Assembly: GCF_001983105.1 (NCBI RefSeq)
Contig: NZ_MOMC01000045.1
Coordinates: 103,013 to 110,658, forward strand
DNA: 7,646 nucleotides
Reading direction: 5' to 3'
From: Pseudofrankia asymbiotica
GTDB taxonomy: Bacteria > Actinomycetota > Actinomycetes > Frankiales > Frankiaceae
This document shows positions 5,359 through 7,646 of this stretch, in pieces. The position numbers and the translations under genes were made by a program. A model generated the notes under the pieces. That model had not been told where the DNA came from and searched no databases. It saw only the letters and a program-made list of their open reading frames with translations. Numbering within the stretch: position 1 is the first letter of the stretch; the number at the start of each line of letters is the position of its first letter.

Positions 5359-7362
5359 TCAGGGCCGCGTGTCGGGGCTCTCGACGGTGGCCAGCTCGGT
5401 CAGCCCGCTGATCCGCAGGGCCGGCAGCAGGATCGGGTTGCAGATCAGGTGCAGGTGCTCGGCGTGGACGAACAGCGCGTTGATCGCGCCGCTGTCCAGG
5501 TAGTCCACGGCGGTGAGGTCGACGACGACCGGGGTGGCCTCTGCCGCCGCGGCGGACACCCACAGTCGGTCGGCGAGCGCGGCCGCGCGCAGCCGGATCA
5601 CCCCGGCGGGGTGGTCACGGTGGCCGTGCTCGACCGCGTTGTTGCACGCCTCCCCGATGGCGATCAGCAGGTCGTTGATCTGCTGGGCGTTCAGGTCGCA
5701 GCGGCGCAGCCAGGCCCGCACGGTGTGCCGGACCGGGGCGAGCTCGCTGGCCGCGGCCACGAAGTCGACCTCCAGCGGGCCCGGCGGGCGATAGAGCAGC
5801 AGCGCCACGTCGTCCTCGTAGCCGCCCTCGGGGGTGAGGACGGCCATGAGGTGGCTCGCCAGCTCCTCCACCGGCAGGGCGCGGCCGTCGTGGACGGTGC
5901 CCGCGGCGCGGGCGATGCCCTCGTCGAGGGGGCGGCGGCGGCGTTCGACCAGTCCGTCGGTGTAGAGCAGCAGGGTCGCGCGCGGCGGGATGACGAGGCT
6001 GTCCTGGTCCCGGTGCTGGTCGAGGCGCAGCCCCAGGGGGATGCCGCGGCCGCCGTCGACGGTCGAGGTGGTGCCGTCGGCGCGCACGAGGATGGGCGGC
6101 GGATGCCCGGCGGTGCTGTACACCAGCTCGCCACTGGCCGGGTCGAGCATCGCGCAGAACACGGTGGTGCACTCGGCCCCCGGCAGCAGCGCGGCGAACC
6201 GGTCCAGGCCGGTCAGCGCCCGCGCGGGGCTCGCGTGTTCCAGCAGCAGCGCGCGGCAGGCACTGCGCAGCTGGCCCATCACCGCGGCCGCGTCCAGCCC
6301 GTGGCCCACGCAGTCGCCGACGACGATGCCGATGCGGTCCTCGGCCAGGGGCACGGTGTCGTACCAGTCGCCGCCGACCTGCAACGGGCGGATCGCCGGC
6401 TGGTAGCGCGCCGCGAACCCACCGGGCAGGCTCGCGGGCCCCAGGATGGCGTGCTGCAGGGCCACCGCGGCCTCGCGCTGCTGGTCGATCTCGTACACCC
6501 GCTGCACGCCCTGCCCCAGCCGGCCGGCCAGCACCGACAGCAGGGCGTGGTCCTCCGCGCCGGCGGGGCGCCGCTGACCGAGCTCGATCCACACCACCAG
6601 CACGCCGCCGGGATAGCCCACGGTGATCCCGGCGGATCCGGGCCGGTCGAGCTGGGGCGTCAGCAACGGCGCCTCGCGCAGCGCGGACAGGAGCTCTCGC
6701 AGCTCCGGTGCCAGCCCGGACCACTGGCTGTGCTCGCTGGTGTGGATCAGGTCCGGTTCCGGGCGGTGTCCGGCGGACGTGGCGGGAAACGCGGCGATGA
6801 TCACCCGATTGGCCGACCAGGCGCGGCGCAGCTCGGTCACCGCGGCGGCCAGGGCATCGGGCACCGTGTCGGCCCGGGCCAACTGCTCGGCCAGCGCCGC
6901 CAGGGCGGTGTCGCGCTGGACGGTGAAGTGCTCGGCGGTGATGTCGCGGACCGTGCCCACGATCACGTACCGGCCGGCGCCGGGATCGTCGACCCGGTTG
7001 AAGGCGGCGCGCAGCCAGACCCGGTGCCCGTCCCGGTGGACCAGCGGGAGATCGGCCGCACCGCTGGCGCCCGCGACCATGCGGGCGAACTCCCGGTGGA
7101 CCCGCTGGTAGGCGAGCGGGTCGGTGTCGGGGTCGGGCCACCAGGGCAGGGGCGGGCGGTAGGGAACCCCGTCGGGCCCGTAGCCGAGGATCCTGGCGAA
7201 CGTGGCGTTGACCTCGATCACCGTGCCGTCGGCGTCGCTGAGGAAGAACCCCTCCTGCAGCGAGTCCACGAGAGCGGCGCAGCGCCTCCCGCACGAACGG
7301 CTCGGCGCTCGCCGGGTCGTCACCGCCGCCGAGGTCGTCACCGCCGCCGTGGCCCCGTCCAC
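5359..7362 (-). CDS. PAS-GAF-PP2C (SpoIIE)-HATPase-STAS regulatory phosphatase
   Basis: A multidomain soluble regulator of 667 residues from GTG 7362. Residues 30-145 form a PAS sensor (SLQEGFFLSDADGTVIEVNA; closing GRYVIVGTVRDITAEH). Residues 150-290 are GAF-like. Residues 300-525 are a PP2C/SpoIIE Ser/Thr phosphatase with the metal motifs GGDWYD (D332, D335), VGDCVGHG (D350), TDGLVE (D469) and YEDDVALL (D517/D518). Residues 530-602 start an RsbW-like HATPase with N box IGEACNNAVEHG (E571, N574/N575). Residues 610-660 are the core of a STAS anti-sigma-factor antagonist (VVVDLTAVDYLDSG, S624 the likely phospho-site). In such proteins the phosphatase dephosphorylates an anti-sigma antagonist and the kinase domain reverses it, tuning sigma factors. 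The HATPase breaks off after RLWV, and the STAS domain lacks its first half, so about 100 residues appear lost in frame near 5540-5560. Start 7362 has no Shine-Dalgarno. The gene probably began further upstream as one fusion with the kinase fragment. Confidence 0.85.
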   Translation of the reverse strand: MDGATAAVTTSAAVTTRRAPSRSCGRRCAALVDSLQEGFFLSDADGTVIEVNATFARILGYGPDGVPYRPPLPWWPDPDTDPLAYQRVHREFARMVAGASGAADLPLVHRDGHRVWLRAAFNRVDDPGAGRYVIVGTVRDITAEHFTVQRDTALAALAEQLARADTVPDALAAAVTELRRAWSANRVIIAAFPATSAGHRPEPDLIHTSEHSQWSGLAPELRELLSALREAPLLTPQLDRPGSAGITVGYPGGVLVVWIELGQRRPAGAEDHALLSVLAGRLGQGVQRVYEIDQQREAAVALQHAILGPASLPGGFAARYQPAIRPLQVGGDWYDTVPLAEDRIGIVVGDCVGHGLDAAAVMGQLRSACRALLLEHASPARALTGLDRFAALLPGAECTTVFCAMLDPASGELVYSTAGHPPPILVRADGTTSTVDGGRGIPLGLRLDQHRDQDSLVIPPRATLLLYTDGLVERRRRPLDEGIARAAGTVHDGRALPVEELASHLMAVLTPEGGYEDDVALLLYRPPGPLEVDFVAAASELAPVRHTVRAWLRRCDLNAQQINDLLIAIGEACNNAVEHGHRDHPAGVIRLRAAALADRLWVSAAAAEATPVVVDLTAVDYLDSGAINALFVHAEHLHLICNPILLPALRISGLTELATVESPDTRP

Positions 7363-7646
7363 GGCGTCGGCCGGCAGGTGGGCGCGGCCGAAGGGCAGGC
7401 GGATCGTGAACGTGGTGCCCTGGTTCTCCGCCGAGGTGGCGGTGATGGTGCCGCCGTGCAGGCCGACCAGCTCCCTGACCAGAGCCAGCCCGATGCCGCT
7501 GCCCTCGCTGGAGCGGGACCGGGCGTGCTCGATGCGGTGAACCGCTCGAACAGCCGGGGCATCTCCGCCGCGGCGACGCCGACGCCGGTGTCGGCGACCG
7601 TCACCACCGCGTGGCCGTCCTCGGCGCGCACGCGGACGGCGACCGT
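7338..7646 (-). pseudogene. Sensor histidine kinase C-terminal ATPase domain, frameshifted, partial
   Basis: From the right edge the minus strand encodes a HATPase domain: ADTGVGVAAAEMPRLFERF carries the G1 box (DTGVGV) and F box. At 7538/7539 one C appears missing. The domain then continues in the frame of the downstream phosphatase: HRIEHARSRSSEGSGIGLAL (G2 box), then ELVGLHGGTITATSAENQG and TTFTIRLPFGRAHLPAD, running straight into residue 1 at 7362. So the ancestral gene was one protein: kinase, PAS, GAF, PP2C, HATPase, STAS. In the shifted frame translation ends at TGA 7338-7340, overlapping the downstream GTG by 25 nt, so coupled reinitiation is conceivable. The kinase start, its HisKA domain and any input domain lie outside the window. 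A sequencing error at 7538 would restore the fusion. Confidence 0.72.

Noticed and set aside
5615..7294. 559-codon open frame on the minus strand overlapping the phosphatase
   Set aside because: Arg/Gly/Pro-rich shadow in the neighbouring frame; the PP2C motifs are all in the 5359-7362 frame.

Overview
The window is GC-rich with strong G/C bias at third codon positions and GTG starts. It carries gene families typical of high-GC Gram-positive bacteria: a DUF222/13E12-type HNH nuclease remnant, a SpoIIE/PP2C regulator with PAS and anti-sigma modules, a DUF3237 protein and a divergent TetR/MFS pair. An actinobacterium is well supported. A Frankia-like or other large-genome soil actinomycete is a guess from the gene mix. 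No rRNA, tRNA, CRISPR array or intact transposase was seen.

Layout. Positions 1-295 hold the 5' part of an unrecognised minus-strand gene that runs off the left edge. Its first codons lie inside a 23-bp perfect inverted repeat (244-295), and a third copy of the repeat core follows at 307-323. About 424-685 (+) is a frameshifted C-terminal remnant of an HNH/DUF222 endonuclease. About 686-1171 has no convincing gene but contains a 28-bp tandem duplication and a cluster of palindromes. A small lipoprotein gene (1172-1570, -) and a DUF3237 gene (1895-2353, -) look intact. The DUF3237 stop codon sits in a perfect 17-bp tandem duplication. A roughly 320-bp spacer with a CCACGT hexamer repeat separates it from a divergent two-TM membrane protein with a possible PH-like domain (2672-3376, +).

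From 3410 to about 5269 lies the wreck of an efflux cassette. A TetR-type regulator (-) and a DHA2-type MFS transporter (+) were apparently divergent. One deletion, with its scar near 3645, seems to have removed both 5' ends and the shared promoter. The MFS stop overlaps the start of a short-chain dehydrogenase gene (ATGA, good Shine-Dalgarno). That gene carries a +1 and a -1 indel with a stop between them and has lost its C-terminus.

From 5359 to the right edge (-) is a large signalling gene: sensor-kinase HATPase, PAS, GAF-like region, PP2C/SpoIIE phosphatase, RsbW-like HATPase, STAS. The four phosphatase acidic motifs are intact. A one-base deletion near 7538 separates the kinase end from the rest. 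A shifted linker lies near 7275-7356. About 100 residues appear missing in frame between the RsbW-like and STAS parts. Such proteins normally act in partner-switching control of sigma factors.

Overall this looks like a decaying accessory region rather than a new intact system. Because many lesions are one-base indels in G/C-rich runs, sequencing error must be excluded before biology is read into them. The large deletions cannot be explained that way.
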